Below the pieces are notes generated by a model. That model worked only from the letters and a program-made list of their open reading frames with translations. It had not been told where the DNA came from and did no database searches. Of a stretch of 64,000 nt of DNA, positions 8,680-19,010 are shown piece after piece (positions within the stretch are counted from its first letter, which is position 1; each line of letters starts with the position of its first letter). Source of the stretch: Comamonadaceae bacterium (GTDB taxonomy: Bacteria > Pseudomonadota > Gammaproteobacteria > Burkholderiales > Burkholderiaceae_C); NCBI GenBank assembly GCA_947476465.1, contig CANJQN010000007.1:62001-126000 (forward strand). The letters are read 5' to 3'. The position numbers and the translations under genes were made by a program.

Positions 8680-9534
8680 TTACTCCAGCACGAAATTGAT
8701 CGGGACGTTGAACCACATAGCCTCAGGCAGGCCGCCGCGCTTGCCAGGCACGTACCGCCACTTCAAAGCGGCGCTGAGCCCCGCCTGGTCCAGCCGGTCA
8801 AAGCCGCTGGACTGGAGGATCTCGGCGCGCTGCGGTGTGCCGTCGGCGCCGATCAGCACACGCAGCACCACCCTGCCTTGCTCGCCCAGCCGCTTGCTGA
8901 CGGGCGGGTAGTTCGGCTTCGGATTTTGCAGGTAGTCCGCGTCGCTGGTCGGAAGCACCAAAGGGACAGGGACCGACGCGGGCGCGGGCAAGGGGCCGAG
9001 CCCAGCGCCGGGTGCTGCGACCACGGGAGACTGGACCGGCGCAGGCGCTGGCCCCGGCGCTGGCCCCGGCGCTGCCGCTCTCATAGGGCCGTTGGGAGCG
9101 AGCGCGGGTGTCGGCGTGGCAGTTGGGGCGGTTGGGGCGGTTGGGGCAGTTGGGGCAGTTGGGGCGGTTGGGGCGGGGACCGATGCGGGGGCCGGGGCCG
9201 CGGCCGCGGTCGTGAACAGCGGCGTGGGAACGGGCTGGGGCTTTGGCGTGGCTGCGGTTATGGGTGAGGGCGGCTGGGGCCTCGCTGCGGGAGGTGCCGG
9301 CACAGGGCGCGGTCCCGCGCGTTGTTGCACGGGACCGGGCGCTGTCACGTTCGCCGTCGTCGCCGCCGCCGTCATCGTGATCACTTCACTGACCAGTGTC
9401 ACCAGCACGAGCTGTTCGGCGGGGCGCCGCGCCAGCCCGCTGTGCAGTGCCCACAGCACGCCCAGATGGAGCAGGGCCACGCCCCCGGCAATCGCAAGGT
9501 TGCGCTGGATGTCGGCAGGGAGTTTCGCGAGCAT
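8680..9534 (-). CDS. tonB: TonB energy transducer with a Pro-rich periplasmic linker
   Basis: The 284-residue product starts MLAKLPADIQRNLAIAGGVALLHLGVLWALH in character: a cytoplasmic stub, then one N-terminal membrane anchor. A long Pro/Ala linker includes a PTA-repeat block coded by six 9-base units (9122-9175). The TonB C-terminal domain follows, with NYPPVSKRLGEQGRVVLRVLI, then FDRLDQAGLSAALKWRYVPGKRGG and NVPINFVLE. TonB carries energy from ExbBD to outer-membrane siderophore or haem receptors. A start five codons earlier (complement of 9549) is possible but is not ATG. Confidence 0.9.
   Translation of the reverse strand: MLAKLPADIQRNLAIAGGVALLHLGVLWALHSGLARRPAEQLVLVTLVSEVITMTAAATTANVTAPGPVQQRAGPRPVPAPPAARPQPPSPITAATPKPQPVPTPLFTTAAAAPAPASVPAPTAPTAPTAPTAPTAPTATPTPALAPNGPMRAAAPGPAPGPAPAPVQSPVVAAPGAGLGPLPAPASVPVPLVLPTSDADYLQNPKPNYPPVSKRLGEQGRVVLRVLIGADGTPQRAEILQSSGFDRLDQAGLSAALKWRYVPGKRGGLPEAMWFNVPINFVLE
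9122..9175. repeat. Six tandem 9-bp units within tonB
   Basis: The unit gttggggcg or gttggggca is repeated six times without a break. On the coding strand it gives Pro-Thr-Ala repeats in the periplasmic linker. Because each unit is three codons, copy-number slippage would change linker length without breaking the frame. Confidence 0.9.
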
Positions 9535-9575
9535 GTGCGGACGAACCAACTCAATAGTCCGAAAAGAACGTCAAC

Positions 9576-10055
9576 TCAATCGTGCGAATCGTCCATCTGC
9601 AACTGCAGGTAGTTCTGAAGCCCTACCTTGTTGAGCACGTCGAGCTGGGTTTCCAGAAAGTCGATGTGTTCTTCAGTGTCCTTCAAGATGTCATGCAGCA
9701 GGTCGCGCGACATGTAATCGCGCAGCAACTCGCACTGGGCGATGCCTTCCTTGAGCGCCACCTGTGCGCCGCGCTCGCTGCGCAGATCGCAATTGAGAAT
9801 CGCCGGCACGTCCTCGCCGATCAGCAGTTTGCCAAGATCCTGCATATGGGGCAGGCCGTCGAGCATGAGGATCCGCGCGATCAGGCGGTCGGCGTGCTTC
9901 ATCTCGCCGATGGATTCCTCATACTCCTTCGTGGCCAGCTTGCCAAAGCCCCAGTGCTTGAGGATCCGGTAGTGCAGAAAGTACTGGTTGGTGGCGGTGA
10001 GCTCGTTGCGCAGCTGGGCTTGCAGGTGATGAATGATCTTGGGATCGCCTTGCAT
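9576..10055 (-). CDS. bfr: Bacterioferritin
   Basis: The 159-residue product starts MQGDPKIIHHLQAQLRNELTATNQYFLHYR. Bacterioferritin stores iron in a 24-subunit haem-containing shell. Ferroxidase residues are in place: Glu18, Glu51, His54 and the later EEHIDFLETQLD motif. The haem-ligand Met52 of E. coli Bfr is conserved in ESIGEMKHAD. Length matches the family (158 in E. coli). It lies between ahpF and tonB on the same strand, which suggests shared control by iron or peroxide. Confidence 0.95.
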   Translation of the reverse strand: MQGDPKIIHHLQAQLRNELTATNQYFLHYRILKHWGFGKLATKEYEESIGEMKHADRLIARILMLDGLPHMQDLGKLLIGEDVPAILNCDLRSERGAQVALKEGIAQCELLRDYMSRDLLHDILKDTEEHIDFLETQLDVLNKVGLQNYLQLQMDDSHD

Positions 10056-10106
10056 TCGAAACCTCCTTGGTCGGCTGGGTTCATTGTGCGGGAAATCCCG
10101 ATGGCA

Positions 10107-11666
10107 TCATGCTGGGGCCGGGGTGCGGATGAGGTGGTCGAAGGCGCTGAGCGCGGCTTTCGCACCGTCGCCCGCCGCAATGACAATCTGCTTGTACGGC
10201 ACGGTGGTGGCATCGCCCGCGGCGAACACGCCCGGCAAGGAGGTTTGGCCCCTGGCGTCCACGATGATCTCGCCATGGCGTGACAGCTCCACCGTGCCTT
10301 TGAGCCAGTCGGTGTTGGGCACCAGCCCGATCTGCACGAAGATGCCCTCCAGCGGAACCTGGTTCACGGTGCCGTTGGCGCGGTCCTTGTAGGCCAGGCC
10401 ATTGACCTTCTGGCCGTCGCCCGTGATCTCGGTGGTCTGGGCGTTCAACACCACGGTCACATTGGCCAGGCTGTGCAACTTCTTTTGCAGCACCGCGTCG
10501 GCACGCAGCTGGGTGTCGAACTCGATCAGGGTGACATGGCTGACGATGCCCGCCAGGTCGATGGCCGCCTCGACGCCCGAGTTGCCGCCGCCGATCACGG
10601 CGACCCGCTTGCCCTTGTACAAGGGGCCGTCGCAGTGGGGGCAGTAGGCCACGCCCTTGTTCTTGTAGTCCTGCTCGCCCGGCACGTTGACGTTGCGCCA
10701 GCGCGCACCGGTCGACAAGATGACGGTGCGTGACCGCAGCGACGCTCCGCTTTCCAGTTGCACCTCGATCAAGCCGTCGCGGGGCACCAGGGCCTTGGCG
10801 CGCTGCAGGTTCATGATGTCCACGTCGTAATGGCGCACATGCTGCTCCAGTGCCAGGGCGAACTTCGGGCCGTCGGTTTCCTTGACCGAGATGAAATTCT
10901 CGATGCCCATCGTGTCCAGCACCTGGCCGCCAAAGCGCTCACTGGCGATGCCGGTGCGAATGCCCTTGCGGGCCGCGTACACGGCCGCTGCCGCACCGGC
11001 TGGGCCGCCGCCGACGATCAACACGTCGAAGGCCTCCTTGGCGGCGAGCTTGGCCGCCTCGCGTTCAACACTGCTGGTGTCGATCTTGGCAACGATTTCC
11101 TCCAGGCTCATGCGGCCATTGCCGAAGTAGGTGCCGTTGAGAAACACGGTGGGCACGCCCATAATGGCGCGCGCCTTGATCTCGTCCTGGAACAGGCCGC
11201 CCTCGATCATCGTGGTCTTGATGCGCGGGTTCTGGATGGCCAGCAGGTTGAGCGCCTGCACCACGTCGGGGCAGTTGTGGCAGGTGAGTGATACGTAGAT
11301 CTCGAATGCGAAGTCACCGTCGAGCGCGCGGATCTGATCGAGCAGCGCCTGTTCCACCTTGGGCGGGTAGCCCCCGACCTGCAGCAGGGCCAGCACCAGC
11401 GAGGTGAACTCGTGGCCCATCGGCAGGCCGGCAAAGCTCGGGCCGGTGGTCTGGCCGGGCCGGTGAACCATGAACGACGGTGTGCGTTTCGGCCCGCCTT
11501 GGGCCTCGGTCACTGTGAGCAGGCGCGAGCTCTCCGCGATGTCGCCCAGCAAGGCCCGCATCTCCTGCGAGGCTTGCGAGTCGTCGAGGTGGGCGGTGAT
11601 CTCCACCGGCTCGGTGATGCGTTCGAGATAACTGGCGAGCTGTGCCTTGAGGTTGGGATCCAGCAT
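10107..11666 (-). CDS. ahpF: Alkyl hydroperoxide reductase subunit F
   Basis: The 519-residue product starts [22 protein letters not shown]. AhpF is an FAD enzyme that passes electrons from NADH to the peroxiredoxin AhpC. Domains in order: two N-terminal thioredoxin-like folds with the redox pair in [14 protein letters not shown], then the FAD site [22 protein letters not shown], the second redox pair [12 protein letters not shown], the NADH site [20 protein letters not shown], and the C-terminal [21 protein letters not shown]. It follows ahpC on the same strand across a 148-base spacer holding a large hairpin. Confidence 0.96.
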   Translation of the reverse strand: MLDPNLKAQLASYLERITEPVEITAHLDDSQASQEMRALLGDIAESSRLLTVTEAQGGPKRTPSFMVHRPGQTTGPSFAGLPMGHEFTSLVLALLQVGGYPPKVEQALLDQIRALDGDFAFEIYVSLTCHNCPDVVQALNLLAIQNPRIKTTMIEGGLFQDEIKARAIMGVPTVFLNGTYFGNGRMSLEEIVAKIDTSSVEREAAKLAAKEAFDVLIVGGGPAGAAAAVYAARKGIRTGIASERFGGQVLDTMGIENFISVKETDGPKFALALEQHVRHYDVDIMNLQRAKALVPRDGLIEVQLESGASLRSRTVILSTGARWRNVNVPGEQDYKNKGVAYCPHCDGPLYKGKRVAVIGGGNSGVEAAIDLAGIVSHVTLIEFDTQLRADAVLQKKLHSLANVTVVLNAQTTEITGDGQKVNGLAYKDRANGTVNQVPLEGIFVQIGLVPNTDWLKGTVELSRHGEIIVDARGQTSLPGVFAAGDATTVPYKQIVIAAGDGAKAALSAFDHLIRTPAPA

Positions 11667-11688
11667 GGAATCTCCTAGAAACAATGGA

Positions 11689-11809
11689 GAAGGGCTGCAG
11701 AAAGCGTAGCGAGCGGCCCGAGGTTGCGGCGAGCATCGCAGCCGTACTTCCGTACGGCGAGAAGCGCCGGCGCAAGATCGGGCCGCGCAGTAGCTTTTTG
11801 CGGCCCTTC
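11689..11809. repeat. Large imperfect palindrome between ahpC and ahpF
   Basis: The left arm starting at about 11689 (gaagggctgcagaaagc) matches the reverse complement of the right arm ending at about 11809 (gctttttgcggcccttc) with few mismatches. Pairing continues inward through gcggcccga and cgggccgc. The centre is a perfect hairpin, gccgtac (11741-11747) and gtacggc (11752-11758). The whole could fold into a rod of about 120 nt. It could lower expression of ahpF relative to ahpC, or be a copy of a dispersed palindromic repeat. Confidence 0.7.
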
Positions 11810-11814
11810 GGGGC

Positions 11815-12387
11815 TCAAATCTTGCCGACCAGATCGAGCGAGGGCTTGAGTGTTTGCGCGCCTTCGCTCCACTTGGCGGGGCAGACCTCACCGGGGTGGG
11901 TGGCCACGTACTGGGCGGCCTTGACGCGGCGCAGCGTTTCCGAAGCGTCGCGTCCAATGCCGTTGTCGTGAACTTCGATGGTTTTGATGCGGCCTTCAGG
12001 ATCGATCACGAAGGTGCCGCGCAGCGCCAGGCCAGCGTCTTCACCGTCGGTGATCAGGACCTGGAAGAAGGTGGCCAGCACGTGGTTGGGGTCACCGACC
12101 AGTGGGTATTGCACCTTCTTGATGGTGTCCGACGTGTCGTGCCAGGCCTTGTGGGTGAAGTGGGTGTCGGTGGACACGCCATAGACCTCGACGTCGAGCT
12201 TCTTGAACTCGTCGTAGTGGTCGGCCAGGTCGCCCAGCTCGGTCGGGCACACGAAGGTGAAGTCGGCGGGGTAGAAGCAGATCACAGACCACTTTCCCTT
12301 GAAGGCTTCCTCGGTCAAGGTCACAAACTTGCCGTCGTGGTAGGCCGTTGCGTTGAAAGGAGCGACCAGGGTATTGATGAGGGACAT
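11815..12387 (-). CDS. ahpC: Alkyl hydroperoxide reductase subunit C (2-Cys peroxiredoxin)
   Basis: The 190-residue product starts [19 protein letters not shown]. AhpC reduces hydrogen peroxide and organic peroxides and is recycled by AhpF. The peroxidatic cysteine lies in [17 protein letters not shown], and the resolving cysteine in [18 protein letters not shown] near the C terminus. Length fits the family. It is the first gene of the minus-strand ahpC-ahpF-bfr-tonB-exbB-exbD run. Confidence 0.97.
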   Translation of the reverse strand: MSLINTLVAPFNATAYHDGKFVTLTEEAFKGKWSVICFYPADFTFVCPTELGDLADHYDEFKKLDVEVYGVSTDTHFTHKAWHDTSDTIKKVQYPLVGDPNHVLATFFQVLITDGEDAGLALRGTFVIDPEGRIKTIEVHDNGIGRDASETLRRVKAAQYVATHPGEVCPAKWSEGAQTLKPSLDLVGKI

Positions 12388-12521
12388 CGAAAAATTTCCT
12401 CTTGATTGAAATGACGCACGCCGTGTAGCGAACGATTTCAATCCTAGGTGCGCAGGTCAATCAAGGCCATTCGATTGCTGCAATTTGCGCCATACAGCCA
12501 ACCTATCGCCGGCTCAGCCGG

Positions 12522-13343
12522 TCAATACTCGAGCCGCTCGGGCCGCAGCTCTTGCAAGATCGTCGTGGCGATCTCTTCAATGGATTTGGTCGTGGTCGAC
12601 AACCATCGGATGCCGGCGCGGCGCATCATCGCCTCGGCTTCGGCCACCTCCATGCGGCAGTTGTCCAGCGACGCGTAGCGCGAGTTGGGCCGGCGCTCGT
12701 TGCGGATTTCGCAGAGGCGTTCGGGTTGGATGGTCAGCCCGAAGAGCTTCTTGCGGTGCGGCACCAGCGCGCCGGGCAACTGCTGGCGCTCGAAGTCCTC
12801 GGGGATCAGCGGGTAGTTGGCCGCCTTCAGGCCGTACTGCATCGCCAGGTACAGCGAGGTCGGCGTCTTGCCGCTGCGGCTGACACCCACCAGGATCACG
12901 TCGGCTGACTCCAGGTCCCGGTTGCTCTGGCCGTCGTCATGCGCCAGGCTGAAGTTGATGGCCTCGATGCGGTCGTGGTAGGCCTGGCTCTTGCTCACAT
13001 CGGAAAACCGCCCCACGCGGTGGTTGCTTTTCATGCCCAGCTCGATCTCCAGCGGCCGCACGAAGGTGCCGAACATGTCCAGGAACATCGCCTTGCAGCC
13101 GCTCTCGATCACCTGCAGGATCTCCACATTCACCAGTGTGGTGAAGACAATCGGCTGGCGGCCCTCGATCTCGGCTACGTGATTGACCTGGCGCACCGCC
13201 TGGTGCGCCTTGTCGACGGTGTCGACAAAGGGCAGGCGCACATGGCGCGGCTTGAACTCGAACTGCGCCAGGATGGCGTTGCCGAAGGTTTCGGCGGTGA
13301 TGCCGGTGCCGTCGGAAATGAAGAAAACGGTGCGATTGGACAT
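12522..13343 (-). CDS. ppsR: PEP synthase regulatory protein (bifunctional kinase/pyrophosphorylase)
   Basis: The 273-residue product starts [21 protein letters not shown], the typical N terminus of the DUF299 family. PpsR inactivates PEP synthase by ADP-dependent phosphorylation of a threonine beside the catalytic histidine and reverses it by Pi-dependent dephosphorylation. A P-loop, GVSRSGKT, lies at about residues 153-160, followed by [19 protein letters not shown]. It is divergent from its target gene ppsA, with 188 bases between starts. Confidence 0.96.
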   Translation of the reverse strand: MSNRTVFFISDGTGITAETFGNAILAQFEFKPRHVRLPFVDTVDKAHQAVRQVNHVAEIEGRQPIVFTTLVNVEILQVIESGCKAMFLDMFGTFVRPLEIELGMKSNHRVGRFSDVSKSQAYHDRIEAINFSLAHDDGQSNRDLESADVILVGVSRSGKTPTSLYLAMQYGLKAANYPLIPEDFERQQLPGALVPHRKKLFGLTIQPERLCEIRNERRPNSRYASLDNCRMEVAEAEAMMRRAGIRWLSTTTKSIEEIATTILQELRPERLEY

Positions 13344-13531
13344 GGGAGCTTTCTCTTTTGGAAGCGGCGCCGCGCGCGGGCTGCGACACCTACAATCGCG
13401 TCAATTATCCGAATTCCTTCCCAGATGCACCGCCGCAGCCCCCTAGAACAACAACAAAGCAGCCGGCCCTGCCTCGGGAAAGGGCGCCCCACGCCGGGCG
13501 CCGCGCAGGTTTTAACTTCCGGAGCTTCCCC

Positions 13532-15928
13532 ATGTCTTCCTCCCTTTTCAGCGCGACCGCACTGGTCGTTCCGTTTGAAAACCTGAGAATGAGCGACGTC
13601 GAGGCCGTTGGCGGCAAGAACGCCAGCCTCGGCGAGATGATCTCCCAGTTGCCCGAAGGCTTGCGCGTGCCAACGGGCTTTGCCACCACAGCCCACGCAT
13701 TCCGCCAGTTTCTCGCCCACGACGGCTTGGCACGGCGCATCCAGGCTCGGCTGGCGACGCTGGACACCGAAGACGTGCGCGCGCTCGCCGTGGCCGGCGC
13801 CGAGATCCGCGGCTGGCTCCAAGCCCAACCCTTTCCGGCCGACCTCGAGGCCGCCATCCGCGACGCCTTCCAGGCACTGGCGGCGGGCAACCTCGAAGCC
13901 AGCTTCGCCGTGCGTTCCTCGGCCACCGCCGAAGACCTGCCCGACGCGTCCTTCGCGGGCCAGCAGGAGACCTTCCTGAACGTGGCGGGCATCGAGGACG
14001 TGCTGCACAAGATGAAGGAGGTGTTCGCCTCCCTCTACAACGACCGCGCCATCAGCTACCGCGTGCACAAGGGCTTCGCCCATGCCGACGTGGCTCTGTC
14101 GGCCGGCGTGCAGCGCATGGTGCGCAGCGACCTGGGCGCGGCCGGCGTCATGTTCACCATCGACACCGAATCGGGTTTCGAGCAGGTCGTCTTCATCACC
14201 TCCAGCTACGGCCTGGGCGAGACCGTGGTGCAGGGCGCGGTGAACCCCGACGAGTTCTACGTGCACAAGCCGATGCTGCGCGCCGGCAAGCGCTCGGTGA
14301 TCCGCCGCAACCTCGGCTCCAAGCTCATTCAGATGGTGTTTTCCTCGGCCCTGGAGAAGGCCGCCACCGGCAAGCTGGTTACGACGGCGGATGTGCCGCT
14401 GGAGCAGCGAAATCGCTACTCGCTCAGCGACGCCGACGTCGAGCAACTGGCCCGCTACGCGCTGGTGATCGAAGAGCACTACGGCCGCCCGATGGACATC
14501 GAATGGGGCAAGGACGGCCAGGACGGCCAGCTGTACATCCTTCAGGCGCGTCCCGAGACGGTCAAGAGCCAGCAGCGGGGCAAGGCCGAATTGCGCTACA
14601 AGCTCAAGGGCAAGGGCACGGTGCTGGCCGAAGGCCGTGCCATTGGCCAGAAGATCGGTACCGGCCCGGTGCGCCTGGTGCACAGCATCAGCGAGATGGA
14701 CAAGGTCCAGGCGGGTGATGTGCTGGTCACCGACATGACCGACCCCAACTGGGAGCCGGTCATGAAGCGCGCCAGCGCGATCGTCACCAACCGGGGCGGG
14801 CGCACCTGCCACGCCGCGATCATTGCACGCGAGCTGGGCATCCCCGCCGTCGTCGGCTGCGGCGACGCCACCGAGCTGCTGAAAGACGGCACCCTGGTCA
14901 CGGTCAGCTGCGCTGAGGGCGACACCGGCTTCATCTACGACGGCCTGCTGGACACCGAGGTGAGTGAGGTGGTGCGCGGCGTCATGCCCGAGATCAAGAC
15001 CAAGATCATGATGAACGTGGGCAACCCGCAGCTGGCCTTCGACTTCGCTCAGTTGCCCAACGACGGCGTGGGCCTGGCGCGGCTGGAGTTCATCATCAAC
15101 AACAACATCGGCGTCCACCCCAAGGCCATCCTCGACTACCCCAACGTCGACGCCGACCTGAAAAAGGCGGTGGAGTCGGTGGCCCGCGGCCACGCGTCAC
15201 CCCGTGCGTTCTATGTGGACAAGGTGGCCGAGGGCGTGGCCACCATCGCCGCCGCCTTCTGGCCCAAGCCGGTCATCGTGCGCCTGTCGGACTTCAAGTC
15301 CAACGAGTACCGCAAGCTGATCGGCGGCTCACGCTACGAGCCCGAGGAAGAAAACCCGATGCTCGGCTTTCGCGGTGCGGCCCGCTACATCAGCGCGGAG
15401 TTCCGCGAGGCCTTCGCGATGGAGTGCGAAGCGCTGCGGCGCGTGCGCAGCGAGATGGGCCTGTCCAACGTGCAGGTGATGGTGCCCTTCGTGCGCACGC
15501 TGGGCCAGGCCGAACGGGTGACCGGACTGTTGGCGCAGCAAGGTCTTGAACGAGGCAAGGACGACCTCAAACTGATCATGATGTGCGAGGTGCCCAGCAA
15601 CGCGATCCTGGCCGACGAGTTCCTGGCGTTCTTCGACGGCTTTTCCATCGGCTCCAACGACCTCACCCAACTCACGCTGGGCCTGGACCGCGACTCGGGC
15701 CTGGAGCTGCTGGCCGCCGATTTCGACGAGCGCGACCCGGCGGTCAAGGCGATGCTCACGCGCGCCATCGCGGCCTGCCTGAAAGCCGGCAAATACGTGG
15801 GCATCTGCGGCCAGGGGCCCAGCGACCATCCCGACTTCGCGCAGTGGCTGGCCGACCAGGGCATCGCCTCGATCTCGCTGAACCCCGACAGCGTGATCGA
15901 GACCTGGCAGCGGCTCGCGGCCCGGTGA
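13532..15928 (+). CDS. ppsA: Phosphoenolpyruvate synthase
   Basis: The 798-residue product starts [36 protein letters not shown] in the family manner. PpsA converts pyruvate and ATP to PEP, AMP and Pi for gluconeogenesis. Domains: N-terminal ATP-grasp region with [20 protein letters not shown], central swivelling domain with the phospho-histidine in [14 protein letters not shown] (His about 427), and a C-terminal TIM barrel ending with [17 protein letters not shown]. The residue before the catalytic His region is a Thr, as needed for PpsR control. aceA elsewhere in the window fits growth on acetate-type substrates. Confidence 0.97.
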   Translation: MSSSLFSATALVVPFENLRMSDVEAVGGKNASLGEMISQLPEGLRVPTGFATTAHAFRQFLAHDGLARRIQARLATLDTEDVRALAVAGAEIRGWLQAQPFPADLEAAIRDAFQALAAGNLEASFAVRSSATAEDLPDASFAGQQETFLNVAGIEDVLHKMKEVFASLYNDRAISYRVHKGFAHADVALSAGVQRMVRSDLGAAGVMFTIDTESGFEQVVFITSSYGLGETVVQGAVNPDEFYVHKPMLRAGKRSVIRRNLGSKLIQMVFSSALEKAATGKLVTTADVPLEQRNRYSLSDADVEQLARYALVIEEHYGRPMDIEWGKDGQDGQLYILQARPETVKSQQRGKAELRYKLKGKGTVLAEGRAIGQKIGTGPVRLVHSISEMDKVQAGDVLVTDMTDPNWEPVMKRASAIVTNRGGRTCHAAIIARELGIPAVVGCGDATELLKDGTLVTVSCAEGDTGFIYDGLLDTEVSEVVRGVMPEIKTKIMMNVGNPQLAFDFAQLPNDGVGLARLEFIINNNIGVHPKAILDYPNVDADLKKAVESVARGHASPRAFYVDKVAEGVATIAAAFWPKPVIVRLSDFKSNEYRKLIGGSRYEPEEENPMLGFRGAARYISAEFREAFAMECEALRRVRSEMGLSNVQVMVPFVRTLGQAERVTGLLAQQGLERGKDDLKLIMMCEVPSNAILADEFLAFFDGFSIGSNDLTQLTLGLDRDSGLELLAADFDERDPAVKAMLTRAIAACLKAGKYVGICGQGPSDHPDFAQWLADQGIASISLNPDSVIETWQRLAAR

Positions 15929-15977
15929 CCGTCTGAGTCGCACGACACGGGCATGAACGGCGCGAAGGGACAGTTCA

Positions 15978-18068
15978 ATGGCTGATCGCGTGCCCCCGTC
16001 CTTCAATCTGCGCCGCTTGCACCGAAACCTGCTGCTCTATGTGGTCGGCCTGGTGCTGGTCTTTCTGCTGCTGCATTGGTTGGAAGTGGCAGGAATCTCG
16101 CGTAAGTGGCTGGGGCCTTCGCTGCTGTTCGCCACCGTCATGATGTACGCGGTGATCGGCGTGTGGTGCCGCACCACCGATCCGGAGGAGTACTACGTCG
16201 CGGGCCGCCGCATTCCGGCCATGTACAACGGTATGGCGACGGCCGCCGACTGGATGAGCGCCGCATCGTTCATCAGCCTGGCGGGCGCCTTGTACCTGCA
16301 GGGGTTCTCGGGCACATCCGGATCGCCGGGCGGGCTGGCGTACATCATGGGGTGGACGGGCGGCTTCTGCCTGGTCGCGCTTTTGGTGGCGCCCTACCTG
16401 CGGCGGCTCAAGCTGCATACGGTCCCCGACTATTTCCAGCTGCGCTTCGGCGGGGCCTGGCCCCGCCGCCTGGCCGCCCTGGCCGCGGTGCTGTGCTCGT
16501 TCACCTATGTCGTCGCCCAGATCTACGGCATCGGCCTGATCGCCTCCCGGCTGACCGGCGTGCAGTTCGAGATCGGCGTGTTGCTCGGGCTGGGCGGTGT
16601 GCTTTTGTGCTCCTTTCTGGGTGGGATGCGCGCGATCACCTGGACACAGGTCGCCCAGTACATCCTGCTGCTGACGGCCTTCGTCATTCCGGTGTCGTGG
16701 CTGGCGTACAAGCAGGTGGGCAACCCCCTGGCGCCACTGGTCTATGGCGGGCAGCTGTCGCGCATTACCGCCCAGGAGCGCCTGCTGGAGGAGTCTCCCG
16801 CCGAGCGGCAGGTGATGGCGTTCTATCAACAGCGGGCCGCGCAATACCGTGACAAGCTGCTCGACGTCGAGCGATCGCTGCGCGAAGAACGCGAGGCCGC
16901 GCGCGTGCGCATCCAGCAGCTCAAGGCCCGCAACGCGGATTCGGCCGAAATCGTCGCGGCCAGCCGCGAGCTCGCGGCGCTGCCGCGAGATGCCGCTGGC
17001 GCCCGCGAACTGTGGACCCGCATGGTCCACGAGAGCGAGGAGCGGGCCCGTCCGCTCGGCGGCTTGCCGCCGCAGGCCCAGGCCTTCGCGGGCGACCCCG
17101 AGGGCACCCCCGAGGAGCGGCAGGCCTTCGACGTCAGCCGCCGCAACTTCCTGGCCCTGATGGTCTGCCTGATGCTCGGCACGGTGGGCTTGCCTCATCT
17201 GCTCACGCGCTTTTACACCACGCCTTCAGTGGGCCAGGCACGCACCTCGGTGGCCTGGGCGCTGTTCTTCATCGGCTTGCTGTACGTCAGCGCGCCGGCG
17301 TTGGCGGTGATGGTCAAGTTCGAGGTGATGCAGCAGCTCACCGGCTTGCGCTACGAATCATTGCCGGCCTGGATCGTGCAGTGGGCGCGGGTCGATCCGG
17401 GGCTGATCTCCGTGCGCGACGTCAACGGCGACGGACTGGTTCAGTTCGGCGAGATCCGGCTGGGCGTCGACATCATCATGCTGGCCACGCCCGAGATCGG
17501 GGGCTTGCCCTATGTGATCTCGGGGCTGGTGGCCGTCGGCGGACTGGCGGCGGCACTGTCCACCGCCGACGCGCTGCTGCTGACCATCAGCACGGCGCTG
17601 GTGCGCGACCTGTATTTCGAGGAGGTCTCGTCGCGGGCCAAGCCGGCCGAGCGGGTGATCCTGGCCAAGTTCGCGTTGCTGGGGGTGGCCGTCGTTGCCG
17701 CGACGGTTGCCATGCTCAAGCCGGCCGAGATCCTGCCGCTGGTCGGCGCCTCGTTTTCGCTGGCCGCCTCGGCGTTCGTGCCGGCGATGCTGTTGGGCAT
17801 CTTCTGGTCTGGCGCCACCCGTGCCGGCGCGGTCGCCGGCATGGTATCCGGGATGAGCGTTACCTTGTACTACCTTCTGGCCAACGCGCCATGGCTGCGC
17901 GCCTGGCTGCGGCTCGCGCCGGAATCGCGCCTGTGGTGGGACATCATGCCCAGTGCCGGCGGCGTCTTCGGCGTCGCGGCAGGCGTCACCGCCACTGTGC
18001 TCGTGAGCCTGGTGACCCGTGCGGGCACCCGTGCGCGTGGGGGCGACGGCGGCGCCGACCTGTTTTAG
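15978..18068 (+). CDS. Sodium:solute symporter (VC_2705-like subfamily) with cytosolic insert and EF-hand-like loop
   Basis: The 696-residue product starts MADRVPPSFNLRRLHRNLL, with AAGGGA upstream. Membrane segments begin at about residue 17. The SSS signature region DPEEYYVAGRRIPAMYNGMATAADW in two parts (DPEEYYVAGRRIP, then MYNGMATAADWMSAASFISLAG) and LPLVGASFSLAASAFVPAMLLG point to the acetate/solute symporter family. Between helices lies a charged, likely coiled-coil insert of about 110 residues (270-380). At residues 481-492 is DVNGDGLVQFGE, a complete EF-hand loop pattern. The substrate is unknown; an organic acid is plausible next to ppsA. Confidence 0.85.
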   Translation: MADRVPPSFNLRRLHRNLLLYVVGLVLVFLLLHWLEVAGISRKWLGPSLLFATVMMYAVIGVWCRTTDPEEYYVAGRRIPAMYNGMATAADWMSAASFISLAGALYLQGFSGTSGSPGGLAYIMGWTGGFCLVALLVAPYLRRLKLHTVPDYFQLRFGGAWPRRLAALAAVLCSFTYVVAQIYGIGLIASRLTGVQFEIGVLLGLGGVLLCSFLGGMRAITWTQVAQYILLLTAFVIPVSWLAYKQVGNPLAPLVYGGQLSRITAQERLLEESPAERQVMAFYQQRAAQYRDKLLDVERSLREEREAARVRIQQLKARNADSAEIVAASRELAALPRDAAGARELWTRMVHESEERARPLGGLPPQAQAFAGDPEGTPEERQAFDVSRRNFLALMVCLMLGTVGLPHLLTRFYTTPSVGQARTSVAWALFFIGLLYVSAPALAVMVKFEVMQQLTGLRYESLPAWIVQWARVDPGLISVRDVNGDGLVQFGEIRLGVDIIMLATPEIGGLPYVISGLVAVGGLAAALSTADALLLTISTALVRDLYFEEVSSRAKPAERVILAKFALLGVAVVAATVAMLKPAEILPLVGASFSLAASAFVPAMLLGIFWSGATRAGAVAGMVSGMSVTLYYLLANAPWLRAWLRLAPESRLWWDIMPSAGGVFGVAAGVTATVLVSLVTRAGTRARGGDGGADLF

Positions 18069-18469
18069 TCCTCGCTGATCACCCAGCGGTGTTCACACCG
18101 GCGGCACCGCACCTCGGTTTGCGCGGCCGCCTGGTCCTCGGCGATGACTTCGAGCCGGCCATAAGCCTTGCACTCGCTGCAGGTCGCCTGATTGGCGACA
18201 TACTCGGCTCGCATCAGCAGGTACAGGTAGCGGCGTATGGCCCACACGCCGATGACCGCGCAGAGCGCGGCCAACACCAGGTTCAGGGCCTTGCCGTCGG
18301 CCGACCCCATGGCCTCGAAGCTGGCCAAAGCGGCCACCAGGCTCAGCAAGGCCAGGACCATGTGCGCATGGCTACTGAGCAGTTCGCGCTCGTACCATTT
18401 GCGAAAACCGACACGCGCCACGCCCTGCGCGAGGCGGGCGTTCATCAGGTTGGTTGGCAGTCGGGCCAT
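18065..18469 (-). CDS. Two-helix membrane protein with C-terminal zinc ribbon, function unknown
   Basis: The 134-residue product starts MARLPTNLMNARLAQGVARVG (a later Met gives MNARLAQG). Two hydrophobic segments follow, HMVLALLSLVAALASFEAM and ALNLVLAALCAVIGVWAI. The C-terminal domain has C-x2-C (ATCSECKAYG) and C-x2-C (VRCRRCEHRW), which should bind one zinc. Similar small proteins occur in related genomes, but I know no function. It overlaps the symporter stop by 4 bases tail to tail and is divergent from rpsF. Confidence 0.7.
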   Translation of the reverse strand: MARLPTNLMNARLAQGVARVGFRKWYERELLSSHAHMVLALLSLVAALASFEAMGSADGKALNLVLAALCAVIGVWAIRRYLYLLMRAEYVANQATCSECKAYGRLEVIAEDQAAAQTEVRCRRCEHRWVISED

Positions 18470-18627
18470 GCGATTCCAATGGGTTCGCCATAGTGCCACC
18501 GACGCGCCGCCAGTGAAAGTGCCCGGCCTTGTTCTTGAGGCTGAGCCGCCGGGCCTGCTGCTACAATACTCGGCTTTGCCTTGCCACACCGGAGCGCAGC
18601 CGGGTGGCTTATCCACAAGGAGCATTC

Positions 18628-18993
18628 ATGCGACATTACGAGATCATCTTGCTGATCCACCCGGATCAGAGCGAACAGGTTCCGGCCATGCTGGAGCGCT
18701 ACAAGGGCATGATCACCGCCGGCGGCGGCCAGATCCACCGTGTTGAAGACTGGGGCCGCCGTCAGCTGGCCTATCAGATCAACAAGCTGGGCAAGGCCCA
18801 CTACCTGTGCGTCAACATCGAGGCCGACCAGGCCGTGATGAACGAGTTGGAGCATGCCTTTCGCTTCAACGACGCTGTCTTGCGCCACCTGACCGTGGTG
18901 CGCAAGAAGGCCGACACCGGCCCATCTTCCATGATGCGGACCGTCGAGCGCGAAGAAGCGCGCAAGGCCCAGCAGGCGGAGTTCCAGGGCTAA
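18628..18993 (+). CDS. rpsF: 30S ribosomal protein S6
   Basis: The 121-residue product starts [25 protein letters not shown] and contains the S6 core [29 protein letters not shown]6 binds 16S rRNA with S18. AAGGAG lies 7 bases upstream of the ATG. It heads the conserved rpsF-priB-rpsR-rplI unit that ends before dnaB. Confidence 0.98.
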   Translation: MRHYEIILLIHPDQSEQVPAMLERYKGMITAGGGQIHRVEDWGRRQLAYQINKLGKAHYLCVNIEADQAVMNELEHAFRFNDAVLRHLTVVRKKADTGPSSMMRTVEREEARKAQQAEFQG

Positions 18994-19010
18994 GGAGCCT
19001 GCCCACGCGT

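Noticed and set aside
9122..9175. CRISPR or VNTR outside a gene
   Set aside because: The 9-bp units are in frame within tonB and code its linker.
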